NCBI RefSeq assembly: GCF_001591645.1
Contig: NZ_BCVH01000017.1
Location: 30,596 to 94,595 of the forward strand
Source: Robertmurraya korlensis NBRC 107688
GTDB taxonomy: Bacteria; Bacillota; Bacilli; Bacillales; Cytobacillaceae
DNA length: 64,000 nt
Direction: 5' to 3'
Shown here: piece by piece, positions 44,201 to 54,509 of the stretch
Layout of the letters: each line of letters begins with the position of its first letter
How positions within the stretch are numbered: the first letter of the stretch is position 1
The notes under the pieces: generated by a model
Database searches by the model: none
What the model was told of the DNA's origin: nothing
Seen by the model: only the letters and a program-made list of their open reading frames with translations
Made by a program: the position numbers and the translations under genes

Positions 44201-45562
44201 ATGGATGATTTGCTAATTGCACGCTCGTTATTTGGAACAACAATGGGTTTTCATATTATTTTTGCAACAATCGGTGTTGGCTTGCCTTTTATGATGCTCA
44301 CCGCTGAGCTCATCTACCAAAAAACTAAAGACCAAGAATATGTAGTGATGGCCAAGCGGTGGACAAAAGCCTTTGCCGTACTTCTAGGTGTGGGAATACC
44401 TACTGGTACCATCGCTGGAGTCCAGCTATCTCTGTTATGGCCTGGCTTTATGGAAGTAATTGGTGTAGTAATGGCCCTTCCCTTCCAAATTGAAATATAT
44501 GCCTTCTTTATTGAAGCGCTATTTATGTCCATATACGTATATGCGGCTGAGCGCATTCCTCCTTGGGCTAGAATCACAAGCCTAGTACTTGTAGCGATTG
44601 GTGCATTAGCGTCTGCAGTACTCATAACAAATGTTCATGCCTGGGAAGGAACACCAACTGGATTTAGAATCGAAAACGGCATCATAACCGATGTTGATCC
44701 ATGGGCAGCATTTTTTAACCCTAGCTTTATTGTCACAGCCACACATGTAGCCTTATCAGCTTATACAACAGGTGCATTTGTTATTGCATCCGTATCAGCC
44801 TATAAACTATGGCGCACGGAATTTAATACACGCATCTACCATTTTCACAAAAAGGCATTAACACTTAGTCTGATTGTTGGAGGAATATTTTCTTTATTAA
44901 CTGCCATAAACGGACATGAATCTGCTCAATACTTGCATGAATATCAGCCTGAAAAGCTTGCGGCAGCAGAAGGATTATTTGAAACTCAGTCGCATGCCCC
45001 ACTCGTGATTGGAGGATTCACTGATCGTGAAACGGAGGAAGTTAAGTATGCGATTCATATTCCTTGGGCTCTTAGCTTTTTAGCAGGAAATAGCTTTGAT
45101 ACGGTCGTTAAGGGACTAAAAGAATGGCCCGAAGAAGAATGGCCTCCCCTGTTTGTTCACACCCTATTTAACGGAATGGTGGGTATCGGATCTTTATTAA
45201 TATTGTTGCCACTACTTGCTTTACTTTGGATTAAATTTTTAAAAAGAGACAGATATCCTCGTTGGATTCTCTCGACTTTTATCGCATCAGGCCCTTTAGC
45301 AGTACTTGCGATTGAGTTTGGATGGATTTTTGCTTGTACAGGTAGACAACCCTGGACAATCTACCGTGTCCTGTCAACAGCAGACTCGGCGACAACTGCA
45401 ACAAATTTAGGCGTCTTGTTCCTAGCTTTTACGGCGGTATACGTAATCCTAGGAGTATCAGTAGTATTCGTGCTTCTCTATTATTTTAGAAAGAACACGG
45501 TTGCTGATGATTTACATCGAGCAGAACAAAAAGGTGTCCCACTTTATGGATCCAATACGTAA
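44201..45562 (+). CDS. ythA: bd-type quinol oxidase subunit I (YthA)
   Basis: A 453-residue CydA-like subunit with about nine membrane helices. Conserved features are the early heme-ligand His18 (MGFHIIFATIGVGLP) and ALPFQIEIYAFFIEALF; near the end is EFGWIFACTGRQPWTIYR. The short Q-loop form is typical of Bacillus YthA and cyanide-insensitive oxidases. It oxidises menaquinol and reduces oxygen at the membrane. AAAGGGAG precedes the ATG; ythB follows 33 bases later. Confidence 0.9.
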   Translation: MDDLLIARSLFGTTMGFHIIFATIGVGLPFMMLTAELIYQKTKDQEYVVMAKRWTKAFAVLLGVGIPTGTIAGVQLSLLWPGFMEVIGVVMALPFQIEIYAFFIEALFMSIYVYAAERIPPWARITSLVLVAIGALASAVLITNVHAWEGTPTGFRIENGIITDVDPWAAFFNPSFIVTATHVALSAYTTGAFVIASVSAYKLWRTEFNTRIYHFHKKALTLSLIVGGIFSLLTAINGHESAQYLHEYQPEKLAAAEGLFETQSHAPLVIGGFTDRETEEVKYAIHIPWALSFLAGNSFDTVVKGLKEWPEEEWPPLFVHTLFNGMVGIGSLLILLPLLALLWIKFLKRDRYPRWILSTFIASGPLAVLAIEFGWIFACTGRQPWTIYRVLSTADSATTATNLGVLFLAFTAVYVILGVSVVFVLLYYFRKNTVADDLHRAEQKGVPLYGSNT

Positions 45563-45595
45563 CAAGGCAATATTTGAACGGAGGAGTGAAAATAG

Positions 45596-46645
45596 ATGAC
45601 TGATGCATTACTAGCCATTACTGTGTTATGGGGATTTGTATTCATCTATGCTGTTATGGCAACCATGGACTTTGGAGCCGGGTTTTGGTCTATGATTTAC
45701 TTTAATAGAACGCAGACAAAGGCGACTAATATAGCTAACAGATACCTATCCCCCACATGGGAAGTAACCAACACATTTATTGTTGCTCTAGTCGTTGCCG
45801 TGTACAGTTTATTTCCATCTGCTGCCTATACACTAGGAACGGTATTGCTAATTCCAGGCAGTATGATTTTGCTTCTGCTTGCCTTACGAAGTGCTTTTCT
45901 TGTTTTCTCAAATATTGCATCTGAATATCGAAAACCACTAACATATATATCGGGAATTACTGGCATTCTCATTCCTGGACTATTAATCAGCGTACTGCCC
46001 ATTACCCATGGGAACTATATAGACTTTACAGATGGCCGCCAAACCCTTGATCTTGTAAAACTTTTTACAAGTCTAAATGAATACGCGTTTATTGGGTTCG
46101 CCATAAGCTCCACCTTATTCTTATCATCTTTACTGCTTGCAGACTATTCAAAAACTGCTGAAGAATATGAGGCCTATGCTGTCTATCGAAGAGATGCCAT
46201 TATCCTAGGACCCATCTCCCTAATAATGGCTGTACTCATTATGTTTACGCTTCGAACAGAAGCACCTTGGCTCTTTGAAAAAATGATGGACAATCTGGCA
46301 TTCTTAATAGCATCGGTTGTGTTTTTTATCATTGGAGGGCTTGGTTTATTTTTGCCTTCTGTTACTGGCGGACCTAAGGGAATGCCTCGTCTCACAGTTA
46401 TTGCAATTACGATTCAATACCTACTAGCTAGTCTCGTGTACGGTCAAGCGCACCTTCCTTACATTGTGTACCCAGAGGTTACCATTCAGAATGCTTTTAC
46501 AGATCCAAACTCGTTCCGTGCTATATTCGCCACCTACATAGCAGGATTTGCGATTCTTTTCCCAGGCTTCTTTTACTTCTGGACATTATTTATGAATGAC
46601 AAAAGATATTTGCAACAAAAGCCACCAGAAGAGACAAAATCGTAA
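45596..46645 (+). CDS. ythB: bd-type quinol oxidase subunit II (YthB)
   Basis: A 349-residue CydB-like membrane subunit with about eight helices and the typical N-terminal GFVFIYAVMATMDFGAGFW. It pairs with subunit I. GGAGGAG precedes the ATG. No cydCD genes for assembly are nearby, and no third small subunit was found before the terminator. Confidence 0.9.
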   Translation: MTDALLAITVLWGFVFIYAVMATMDFGAGFWSMIYFNRTQTKATNIANRYLSPTWEVTNTFIVALVVAVYSLFPSAAYTLGTVLLIPGSMILLLLALRSAFLVFSNIASEYRKPLTYISGITGILIPGLLISVLPITHGNYIDFTDGRQTLDLVKLFTSLNEYAFIGFAISSTLFLSSLLLADYSKTAEEYEAYAVYRRDAIILGPISLIMAVLIMFTLRTEAPWLFEKMMDNLAFLIASVVFFIIGGLGLFLPSVTGGPKGMPRLTVIAITIQYLLASLVYGQAHLPYIVYPEVTIQNAFTDPNSFRAIFATYIAGFAILFPGFFYFWTLFMNDKRYLQQKPPEETKS

Positions 46646-46650
46646 AAAAA

Positions 46651-46700
46651 ACCGTGCCCGATATTTGGTGTGAGGCCAAATGAATGGGCACGATTTTTTC
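46651..46700. terminator. Bidirectional terminator between ythB and menC
   Basis: Outer stem CGTGCCC / GGGCACG and inner stem ATTTGG / CCAAAT, with A- and T-runs on either side. Confidence 0.87.
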
Positions 46701-46703
46701 TAA

Positions 46704-47813
46704 TCATTGTTTCGTAAAATCTTCTTCAAATATCGTTACCTCTTCCAACCTCTTACGATTAATCTCAAACCCAATTCCAGGTCTACTAGGAACATCAATC
46801 ATTCCATTACGGACAATTACTTCAGGAGTTGTAATGTCCTCTTCCCAGTATCGGCTGCTTGCCGAAATATCCCCAGCGATCGTGAAATTCGGTAGAGAAG
46901 CAATCGCAATGTTGTGTGCTCTAGAGATCCCAAATTCCAGCATTCCCCCACACCAGACAGGAACACCTTTTCCCAAACAGTAATCATGAATATCCTTTAC
47001 CGTTTGAATACCGCCCACTCTACCAGCTTTAATATTAATGATTCGGCAGCTCCCAAGCTCAATTGCCTTTTTAGCATCATCAAACGTGACAATACTTTCA
47101 TCCAAACATATCGGTGTTTGGATGGAAGTTTGTAGCTTCGCATGCTCAACGATATCTTCGTAACCTAATGGCTGTTCAATCATTAGCAATCCAAACTCAT
47201 CAAGCGCCTTTAACCGATTGATATCCTTTAAAGTATAGGCAGAATTTGCATCTGCCATCAATTGAACATCAGGAAAATGATTTCGGATAGAATGGATATA
47301 CTCGTAATCATTTTCAGGAGAGATTTTTACCTTTACACGCTTGTAGCCATTCTCAAGATTCCTTTCAATTTGCAAAAGGGTCTCTTTCGTCGACTTAGCT
47401 CCCACGACAACTCCTGAAGGAATGGTATCTTGAGTTCCTCCAAGCAGACTTGATAATGACTGATTTCTTTCTTTTGCATATAAATCCCACATTGCCATCT
47501 CAAGGCCTGCTTTGGCCATGAAATTTCTCCGTAATCGGTTAAAAATGGGAGTGATCTCACTTGGATGCTCTACGCGACTAGTAAAGAGCATTGGGATAAA
47601 AAATTCTTTTAACATATGTAAGGAGGTTTGAACGGTCTCTTCTGTATACCAAGGAGAGGAAAAGGCAACTACTTCCCCAAACCCAGAAACTCCCTCTCGG
47701 TTAATGACTTCAATGACAATCCCTTCCCGTTCATGTACCATTTCTAAATGAGTGGTAAACGGAGTCTTTAATTTCATTGAGATAACCGATATCTTAACCT
47801 TCTCAATTTTCAT
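46704..47813 (-). CDS. menC: o-Succinylbenzoate synthase
   Basis: A 369-residue enolase-superfamily enzyme of the Bacillus MenC group, dehydrating SHCHC to o-succinylbenzoate. Catalytic Lys161/Lys163 (KVKIS), metal ligands Asp188, Glu213, Asp238 and Lys262 (NIKAGRVGG) are present. Members of this group may also racemise N-acylamino acids, but the men context supports MenC. GGAGGGG precedes the ATG, which overlaps menE by 11 bases. Last gene of the men operon. Confidence 0.93.
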   Translation of the reverse strand: MKIEKVKISVISMKLKTPFTTHLEMVHEREGIVIEVINREGVSGFGEVVAFSSPWYTEETVQTSLHMLKEFFIPMLFTSRVEHPSEITPIFNRLRRNFMAKAGLEMAMWDLYAKERNQSLSSLLGGTQDTIPSGVVVGAKSTKETLLQIERNLENGYKRVKVKISPENDYEYIHSIRNHFPDVQLMADANSAYTLKDINRLKALDEFGLLMIEQPLGYEDIVEHAKLQTSIQTPICLDESIVTFDDAKKAIELGSCRIINIKAGRVGGIQTVKDIHDYCLGKGVPVWCGGMLEFGISRAHNIAIASLPNFTIAGDISASSRYWEEDITTPEVIVRNGMIDVPSRPGIGFEINRKRLEEVTIFEEDFTKQ

Positions 47814-49272
47814 ATGTCCCCTCCGCTTTTATCCATTCTTTTAACTTTCTTCTTAGAAGTTTATTAGTCGCATTTCTCGGTAGCTCATTAACGAACATGA
47901 TCCTTTTGGGAACCTTGTATTTTGCTAATTTTGAAGAACAATACTTAATGATTTCGTCTTCTGTTGTTAATGCATTCCTTACAACAAAGGCTACAGGTAC
48001 TTGTCCCCACTCCTGATCTTCCACACCTATGACCCCTGCCTCTTGAACGGCGTGATGGCCCTGTAAAGCACCCTCGATTTCTGCTGGATAAACATTTTCC
48101 CCGCCTGAGATAATCAAATCAGAACGGCGATCTTGCACATATAAGAAGCCCTCCTCATCCACAAATCCTATGTCGCCTGTTGCAAACCATCCATTCTTTA
48201 GATGCGAGTCTTCTTTATTCAAATAGCCTTTCGTAACATTCGGACCTTTCACATAGATCTCTCCGGATTGCATCGGTTGCTGCTCCAATCCACCAGAATT
48301 AACAATTTTTAACTGTGATGGAAAAAGTGCTTTCCCTGCCGAACCTAATTTACTCAAACTAAATTCAGGAGATAATGTAACAAATTGCGAGGTCGTTTCT
48401 GTCATTCCATACGTCTGAAAAACAGGAACTTTTCGATCCCTACATTTTTCTAATAAAGGAAGGGATGCTGGTCCACCGCCTAATAACATACAGCGAAAAT
48501 GACTCGGCAGCTGGCTATCCAACTGGTCAAGAAATCGTGAGAGCATCGTGCTCACAACAGACATCGTTGTCACTTTCTCAGCCTTTATATCCTCTAACGT
48601 TTTTCCCACGTCAAAGCTCTCATGCAACACCATTTTTATCCCGTAAATCACACTTCTCATTAAAATTGAATACCCACTAATATGAAAAAGGGGGACTGCA
48701 CATAGCCACCCATCACTATCTTGTAGACCAAGATTTAAGCTTGAGCCAACTGCACTCCACCAATGGTTTCCATACGTCTGCATCACCCCTTTAGGGGAAC
48801 CAGTCGTACCTGAAGTATACATAAGTGAGCAAACCTCCTCTAAAGCTACTTCATTGACAAGAGGTGGCTCGATAAAGGAAGATTGAAACAATTTATTTTT
48901 GAAAAGAACGTTTATATCTAATTGCTCAGCTTTTTCCTCGAACAATGATTCCGTAATTAAACATGCTGAGTTTGAATCCTTTAGCTGATAGTTTAGTTCT
49001 TCTGGAGTTAATCTTGTGTTAAGCAAGACCGCTTTAATACCAAGTAGCTGTAATGAAAACAATATAACAACACTTTCAGAATGATTCGTTAGCAACAGTG
49101 CAACGTATTGCCCCTTCTTTATTCCAAGTGCATGAATTTTCCCTGCGACTTCGACACATTCAGCATATAGCTGTTGAAATGTGTAGCGTTTACCTTCAAA
49201 AACCAACGCCGTTCGACTAGGTGTCAAAAATGCTCTTTTTTTAAGGAAATTCGGTATAACTTCATTTGACAA
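47803..49272 (-). CDS. menE: o-Succinylbenzoate-CoA ligase
   Basis: An ANL-family ligase of 489 residues activating o-succinylbenzoate to its CoA ester. Visible are the AMP-binding loop MYTSGTTGSPKGV, FQTYGMTET and RRSDLIISGGENVYP, plus the C-terminal lysine region RNATNKLLRRKL. The start chosen is TTG at 49270-49272 behind GAGGG; GTG at 49279-49281 (after AGGAAG) is an alternative. A terminator lies between menB and this gene, so it may have its own promoter. Confidence 0.93.
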   Translation of the reverse strand: MSNEVIPNFLKKRAFLTPSRTALVFEGKRYTFQQLYAECVEVAGKIHALGIKKGQYVALLLTNHSESVVILFSLQLLGIKAVLLNTRLTPEELNYQLKDSNSACLITESLFEEKAEQLDINVLFKNKLFQSSFIEPPLVNEVALEEVCSLMYTSGTTGSPKGVMQTYGNHWWSAVGSSLNLGLQDSDGWLCAVPLFHISGYSILMRSVIYGIKMVLHESFDVGKTLEDIKAEKVTTMSVVSTMLSRFLDQLDSQLPSHFRCMLLGGGPASLPLLEKCRDRKVPVFQTYGMTETTSQFVTLSPEFSLSKLGSAGKALFPSQLKIVNSGGLEQQPMQSGEIYVKGPNVTKGYLNKEDSHLKNGWFATGDIGFVDEEGFLYVQDRRSDLIISGGENVYPAEIEGALQGHHAVQEAGVIGVEDQEWGQVPVAFVVRNALTTEDEIIKYCSSKLAKYKVPKRIMFVNELPRNATNKLLRRKLKEWIKAEGTYEN

Positions 49273-49332
49273 TTTTTTCACCCTCTTCCTTAATAAAATT
49301 AACAAATTGACCTTTCATTTTCAATGGTATAA

Positions 49333-49362
49333 AAAAAGAGCCTGGCTATAGTTAAGCCAAGC
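49333..49362 (-). terminator. Intra-operon terminator between menB and menE
   Basis: Minus-strand 8-bp stem GCTTGGCT / AGCCAGGC with one G-U pair and a seven-base loop, then seven T's. Shorter than the other terminators here, so it may act as a partial one. Confidence 0.65.
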
Positions 49363-49380
49363 ATCTTTATTTCTAACCCA

Positions 49381-50199
49381 TCAAGGAAAACGTGGGAATT
49401 GCCCGAAGTCTGGCTTGCGCTTTTCTTTAAACGCATCGCGCCCTTCCTTTGCTTCATCCGTTGTGTAATACAGAAGGGTTGCATCTCCAGCAAACTGTTG
49501 AATTCCAGCTAAGCCATCTGTATCCGCATTAAATGCTGCTTTCAAGAAACGTAGGGCAGTAGGACTCTTATCAAGCATTTCCTCACACCATTTAATTGTT
49601 TCTTCTTCGACTTGATCAAGTGGAACAACTGTATTTACTAGCCCCATATCAAGTGCTTCTTGTGCATTGTATTGACGGCATAAATACCAAATTTCACGTG
49701 CTTTTTTATGTCCAACGATTCTTGCTAAATAACCTGAGCCATATCCAGCATCAAAGCTACCTACCTTAGGACCAGTTTGTCCAAAAATGGCATTATCAGC
49801 AGCAATCGTTAAATCACAAACGATATGTAAAACATGTCCTCCACCGATTGCAAAGCCTTTAACCATCGCAACAACTGGTTTAGGAATGACACGAATTAAG
49901 CGTTGAAGATCTAGGACGTTTAAACGTGGTATTTCATCTTCTCCTACGTATCCACCGTGCCCACGTACTTTCTGGTCTCCTCCAGAACAGAATGCTTGAT
50001 CTCCAGCTCCTGTTAATACGATAACACCTACATTACGGTCGTCACGAGCATAAGCAAATGCATCAATTAGTTCCACAACAGTCTTTGGACGAAATGCATT
50101 TCGCACTTCAGGACGGTTGATGGTAATTTTCGCAATACCATTATATGTTTCATACAGAATATCTTCATACTTTTTTTGAGATACCCACTCAACTGTCAA
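49381..50199 (-). CDS. menB: 1,4-Dihydroxy-2-naphthoyl-CoA synthase
   Basis: A 272-residue crotonase-family enzyme closing the second ring of menaquinone. Typical MenB motifs are [29 protein letters not shown] and [16 protein letters not shown]. The start is TTG at 50197-50199 after AAGGAGG, overlapping the menH stop by two bases. Full normal length. Confidence 0.96.
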   Translation of the reverse strand: MTVEWVSQKKYEDILYETYNGIAKITINRPEVRNAFRPKTVVELIDAFAYARDDRNVGVIVLTGAGDQAFCSGGDQKVRGHGGYVGEDEIPRLNVLDLQRLIRVIPKPVVAMVKGFAIGGGHVLHIVCDLTIAADNAIFGQTGPKVGSFDAGYGSGYLARIVGHKKAREIWYLCRQYNAQEALDMGLVNTVVPLDQVEEETIKWCEEMLDKSPTALRFLKAAFNADTDGLAGIQQFAGDATLLYYTTDEAKEGRDAFKEKRKPDFGQFPRFP

Positions 50200-51035
50200 T
50201 GCTTTTTCCTCCTTGAATCGATATTGGTTTTATTCGACAAAAACCCACCTACTATTGTACCAAATTTTTCAGGTTGTTCCACATGTATTGCATGGCCACA
50301 CCCATCAATATTTACCCACTGACTGTTTTTAAGTTTTTCCGACATCTTTTCAGCAATCCTTACAAATTTCTCGTCAGTAGATCCTGTGAGCAATAATACC
50401 TCACCTGAGTAATGCGTTAGTTCTTCCCAATAGCTAGGTTGTGACCCTGTTCCCATTCCTATTAGGCTATTTGCCAATCCTTTAATAGAGTTTTGCTTTC
50501 TTTGCTCTTTTATGCGTTTTCGACTAGATGCTGGTAATTTTTTTTGACTATCAAATAGAGGGATGTTTTCCCAGTATTCTACAAACCATTCCATTCCATT
50601 TTCTATAATTTTACTTGCTAACTCTTGATCCTGCTCTCTCCGATTACTTCTCTCTTCATAACTTAAGAGACCTGGAGACGCACTTTCTAGTACAAGTTTA
50701 CGTACATAACTAGAGTGTGCCATCGCAAATGCAAGGGCCACTCGACCTCCCATCGAGTACCCCACGACATCAGCTTGAGTTATATTTAAATATTGAAAAA
50801 TATAAAGTAAATCCGCCATAATTGACTGCATCTCATATCGTTCAATTGCTTCCGGAGATGAGGATCTTCCATGTCCAACGAGATCTATTTTAATAACCTG
50901 GGAGTTTTTACTTATCAACTCTTCACAGTTTGACCAGGTAGAACTGTCACCCGTAAACCCATGTAATAAAACAACTGGAAAACCTTCTCCGGATATTTCG
51001 ACATAATACTGTATTCCCTTAACATGAATATTCAT
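50196..51035 (-). CDS. menH: SHCHC synthase MenH
   Basis: A 279-residue alpha/beta hydrolase-fold lyase (YtxM) that removes pyruvate from [19 protein letters not shown] forms the oxyanion region, the serine is in [10 protein letters not shown], and the C-terminal histidine is in GCGHAIHVE. The start assumed is ATG at 51033-51035, which overlaps the menD stop (TGATG); an ATG two codons upstream is possible. No strong ribosome site, so coupling to menD translation is likely. Confidence 0.9.
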   Translation of the reverse strand: MNIHVKGIQYYVEISGEGFPVVLLHGFTGDSSTWSNCEELISKNSQVIKIDLVGHGRSSSPEAIERYEMQSIMADLLYIFQYLNITQADVVGYSMGGRVALAFAMAHSSYVRKLVLESASPGLLSYEERSNRREQDQELASKIIENGMEWFVEYWENIPLFDSQKKLPASSRKRIKEQRKQNSIKGLANSLIGMGTGSQPSYWEELTHYSGEVLLLTGSTDEKFVRIAEKMSEKLKNSQWVNIDGCGHAIHVEQPEKFGTIVGGFLSNKTNIDSRRKKH

Positions 51036-52786
51036 CAGCATTCGCCAGGCAAATTCCGACTAATTTCCCGGGAAACATAATCCCACAAATTTCGATGTTC
51101 TTGTAGGTTCTCCGCTCTTTTTGTCGGAATTTCGATGACCGACAAGCCATTTATCGCTAAATTTTGCTCAAAAGAGGAAGTAAACTCCAGCCAAGAGGAA
51201 ACTCGGCTAAATGTCCCACCGTACATAGAAACAGCTGGTTCAAAATCAAGGTCTAAAGGCGTACCAAAGAGTCGTTCGAAATGTTTCGGGTGACTAGCTT
51301 GAGGAAGGAAGCTAAAAATGCCGCCTCCATTGTTATTAATTACGATGACCCGCAAATCAATATTATATAGCTTAGAAGCAATTAGTCCGTTTAAATCATG
51401 GAAAAAAGTCAAATCTCCAAGGACTAAATACATTGGCTTGTGAACGGTCCCCGCACCGAGAGCCGATGAAATGATTCCGTCAATACCGTTTGCACCGCGA
51501 TTTGCCATGATTCTTATGGACTTTGCATTATTATAGAAAAAAGTATCCACATCACGTATCGGCATGGAGTTACCAACAAACAGAGTAGCTCCATCAGGTA
51601 GCAATTCTACTAATTCGTTAAATAAACGACCCTCACTAAGGGATTCATTTTCCTTTATACGGAACAAAGCTGCTTTTGTTATCTCGTTTATTTGTTGCCA
51701 CTTTTCAACAAACAATGTATCCTGGTTCTCATTTAAAAGAGGGAGAAGTGAGTCACAAAATTGTACTTCATCACAATAGATCATATTAAATGTTAATAAG
51801 GAAGGGTCTCTCCAGCCTTCCCCACCATCAATCACATATTGAGTAGCTTGTTCATTCTTTTTCATAAATAATGAAAATGCCTTAGAAATAGGCATTGCAC
51901 CGAATCGAATGATTACATCTGGTGTTAAATGATTAACAGCATCCTCGTTTCTTAAAAACGTATCATAGCTATCTATAATATGTACAAACTTGTGTTTACC
52001 ACTTCGGAGTTGGGATAAAGGATCAGCAATAATCGGATATTGCAGCTTTTCCGCTAGCTTAGTGACTGCTTCCGCAAATGCTGGACTTTCCATCTCGCCA
52101 CAAACAATTAAACCATTTGTACATTTATTCAATTCATCTGCAATCAAATGTAGTTGATGCGCATTCAATGATAGATGCCCCTGTTCAATGTGAACATAAC
52201 CATTTTCCCTCTCTGCCATCACAAATAAAGTTTCGCTTGTTAAATCAGGAACAAGAGGTTCACGAAGTGGAAAGTTTAAATGTACAGGACCAGCTGGAGA
52301 AGATAAAGCGGTTGCAACAGCCCGACTAGCAACGGTACGGGTATAACGAAGCATCTCTATTGAGCCTTCCGGGTGAGACATTTCAACAAACCATTTAACA
52401 TGCTTGCCATATAAATTCACTTGATCCATCGCTTGTGGTGCACCAACATCACGAAGCTCATGTGGTCGATCAGCTGTGACGACAATAAGTGGTACTCTTG
52501 ATAAATTTGCTTCGGCTATTGCAGGAAAATAGTTCGCTGCTGCCGTTCCGGAGGTACATAACAAGACTGTCGGGTTTCGAGAAGCCTTGGCCATCCCTAA
52601 CGCAAAAAAGGCTGCTGATCTTTCATCTACATGAATATGAAGACGAAGATCAGGATGCTCAGCCATAATCATTGCAATAGGAGTGGACCTTGACCCAGGA
52701 CTAACTACAACATCTTTTACTCCCGCATGTATGAGTTCTGCTACAAAAGAAGCAATGTATTTCGTTAATGCTTGCTGGTGATTCAT
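51035..52786 (-). CDS. menD: SEPHCHC synthase MenD
   Basis: A 583-residue thiamine-diphosphate enzyme joining isochorismate and 2-oxoglutarate. The ThDP glutamate is Glu55 in HVDERSAAFFALG; VSPGSRSTP is at 28-36; the metal and ThDP motif GDLTFFHDLNGL is in the C-terminal third. AAGGGGG lies before the ATG, inside the menF 3' end; menF stops two bases upstream. Confidence 0.96.
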   Translation of the reverse strand: MNHQQALTKYIASFVAELIHAGVKDVVVSPGSRSTPIAMIMAEHPDLRLHIHVDERSAAFFALGMAKASRNPTVLLCTSGTAAANYFPAIAEANLSRVPLIVVTADRPHELRDVGAPQAMDQVNLYGKHVKWFVEMSHPEGSIEMLRYTRTVASRAVATALSSPAGPVHLNFPLREPLVPDLTSETLFVMAERENGYVHIEQGHLSLNAHQLHLIADELNKCTNGLIVCGEMESPAFAEAVTKLAEKLQYPIIADPLSQLRSGKHKFVHIIDSYDTFLRNEDAVNHLTPDVIIRFGAMPISKAFSLFMKKNEQATQYVIDGGEGWRDPSLLTFNMIYCDEVQFCDSLLPLLNENQDTLFVEKWQQINEITKAALFRIKENESLSEGRLFNELVELLPDGATLFVGNSMPIRDVDTFFYNNAKSIRIMANRGANGIDGIISSALGAGTVHKPMYLVLGDLTFFHDLNGLIASKLYNIDLRVIVINNNGGGIFSFLPQASHPKHFERLFGTPLDLDFEPAVSMYGGTFSRVSSWLEFTSSFEQNLAINGLSVIEIPTKRAENLQEHRNLWDYVSREISRNLPGEC

Positions 52787-52788
52787 TA

Positions 52789-54189
52789 CTAGTTCCCCCT
52801 TAAAGCAGAAAGCATAGGACGAAACTTGATATTCGTCTCATGATACTCACTTTCTACGTCCGAATCTTTAACGATTCCACACCCGGCGAACAAAGAGGCT
52901 TCGTCTCCTTGCAACAAGCCAGACCGTATGGCAACTGCAAATTCCCCATTACCGTCAAAATCTATCCAACCAATCGGTGCTGCGTACATTCCTCTATCTA
53001 GGTCTTCCATTGTCCGAATGCTTTGTACTGCTTCTTTCCTTGGCAATCCACCTAAAGCAGGTGTTGGGTGAAGCAAGTTCACAAGCTGAAGTAACGAGCT
53101 TTCTTCATTAGCTACACCAACCACCGGCGTGTATAAATGCTGTATATGCTTCATTTTCATCAACTGTGGACGGGCAGGTATTCTCACTTCGTGACATACT
53201 TTGTCCATCGCTTCTTTTATCATATCCACAACAAATTGGTGTTCATTTAAATTTTTTTCATCAGATAGAAGCTCATTTCCTAATTCCTCGTCTTCTTTTA
53301 ATGACTTCCCTCTAGCTATGGAACCAGCCAAACAGGTAGAGTACACATCTTTTTTGACCTTTTTCACTAATCTTTCTGGTGAGGCTCCAATAAAACAATC
53401 ACCTTTTGATTCAAAAGCAAAAACAAAACTCTCTCGCTGTTCCTCCAAAAGATTCATAATCACAGGCTCTACTGGAATTTGCTCTTCAAATTGAAGTCTA
53501 AGCTCTCTAGCAAGAACAACCTTTTTCATGGTCCCAGCCTTTAATAGCTCAACTACCTCACTCACCCGTTTCTTCCAACCTTCAGGATTGACTTCAGTGA
53601 CAGTTGATAGGTTTGCCAAACCTGGTAGTGATTCCTCTTCCATTCCACCTAATATTGCTTTTCTCTCTTGGTCAATTACCTCATACAATGCTTCATCATC
53701 TTCCGCCGTACAAATGATGTTAGTCGTTAAAAAGTATTCTCCCTTTATGACACTTACTAAATATTTTGGTATATGAAAAAGAGAGTGAGAAAACTGTGCC
53801 CAACGATTGGTTTTCTCTTTTAATGGATCGAAGGAAAAGCCTCCGAACATCACTGGTCCTGTAGCAGATTGTTTCTCATCCATCAGCATGATACTATTAT
53901 TCATAAGCTTTTGCCATTGTTTCTCCACATGAAAAAAGCGGCCAGAAGCCTGATCCGATTGTATTTCTTTACATATTCCAATGCCAATCATAACTACTTC
54001 ATCAGAGGGATCTTTCCAAAAAAAGCGTTCGCCAACAAATTGGTCTCTTCCAGCTGCAAACACGGATAGAGGCTGTATCGGATGAATCCTTTGGACTTCG
54101 CTAACTAATACGGGCATTGAAAGCTTTCGTGCTCTCTCAATTGCTTCAATGATCCCTTCTTTAAGCTCCGTATTCTGAATGGTAACCAA
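52789..54189 (-). CDS. menF: Isochorismate synthase MenF
   Basis: A 466-residue chorismate-utilising enzyme, first step of menaquinone synthesis. Conserved parts include KVVLAREL, FIGASPERLV, CLAGSIARG, HPTPALGGLPR and FAGCGIV...SEYHET. The start is TTG at 54187-54189, ten bases after AGGAG. First gene of menF-D-H-B-E-C; a sigma-A promoter lies just upstream. Confidence 0.94.
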   Translation of the reverse strand: MVTIQNTELKEGIIEAIERARKLSMPVLVSEVQRIHPIQPLSVFAAGRDQFVGERFFWKDPSDEVVMIGIGICKEIQSDQASGRFFHVEKQWQKLMNNSIMLMDEKQSATGPVMFGGFSFDPLKEKTNRWAQFSHSLFHIPKYLVSVIKGEYFLTTNIICTAEDDEALYEVIDQERKAILGGMEEESLPGLANLSTVTEVNPEGWKKRVSEVVELLKAGTMKKVVLARELRLQFEEQIPVEPVIMNLLEEQRESFVFAFESKGDCFIGASPERLVKKVKKDVYSTCLAGSIARGKSLKEDEELGNELLSDEKNLNEHQFVVDMIKEAMDKVCHEVRIPARPQLMKMKHIQHLYTPVVGVANEESSLLQLVNLLHPTPALGGLPRKEAVQSIRTMEDLDRGMYAAPIGWIDFDGNGEFAVAIRSGLLQGDEASLFAGCGIVKDSDVESEYHETNIKFRPMLSALRGN

Positions 54190-54230
54190 ATTCGTACAAC
54201 TCCTGTTAAATAACGTTATAAACTTATTTT

Positions 54231-54260
54231 AAGATACACCTCAATCTAATTACATGTCAA
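54231..54260 (-). promoter_or_regulatory. Sigma-A promoter of the menF operon
   Basis: Minus-strand TTGACA (54255-54260) and TATCTT (54231-54236), 18-base spacer, about 42 bases before the start. Confidence 0.65.
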
Positions 54261-54409
54261 CAAAAGGAACCTTGAAAACCCTATATCTTTCCTTATTATA
54301 AGCTATTTCGACCTATTTTGAGATATTATGCCCAATTATGCCTTCCACGCACAAAATATTATCGTAGAAAATTTGGAAATGCTCTCCTCTATTAGGGAGG
54401 AAAATTTAA

Positions 54410-54438
54410 TTGACACACTCCTTCGTTTTTCCTACACT
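54410..54438 (+). promoter_or_regulatory. Sigma-A promoter of menA
   Basis: TTGACA (54410-54415) and TACACT (54433-54438) with an exact 17-base spacer, about 70 bases before the ATG. Confidence 0.75.
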
Positions 54439-54509
54439 TGAATTTGGATAAGAATTATTTTAAACTTATATAGTTTTGACAAATAAATATAGAAATGGGG
54501 AGAGGTACG

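Larger units (their letters stand above)
54190..54509. other. Divergent regulatory region menF-menA
   Basis: About 320 bases with one sigma-A promoter in each direction (54231-54260 minus, 54410-54438 plus). Between them the sequence is AT-rich with no further element I can name. Confidence 0.6.
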
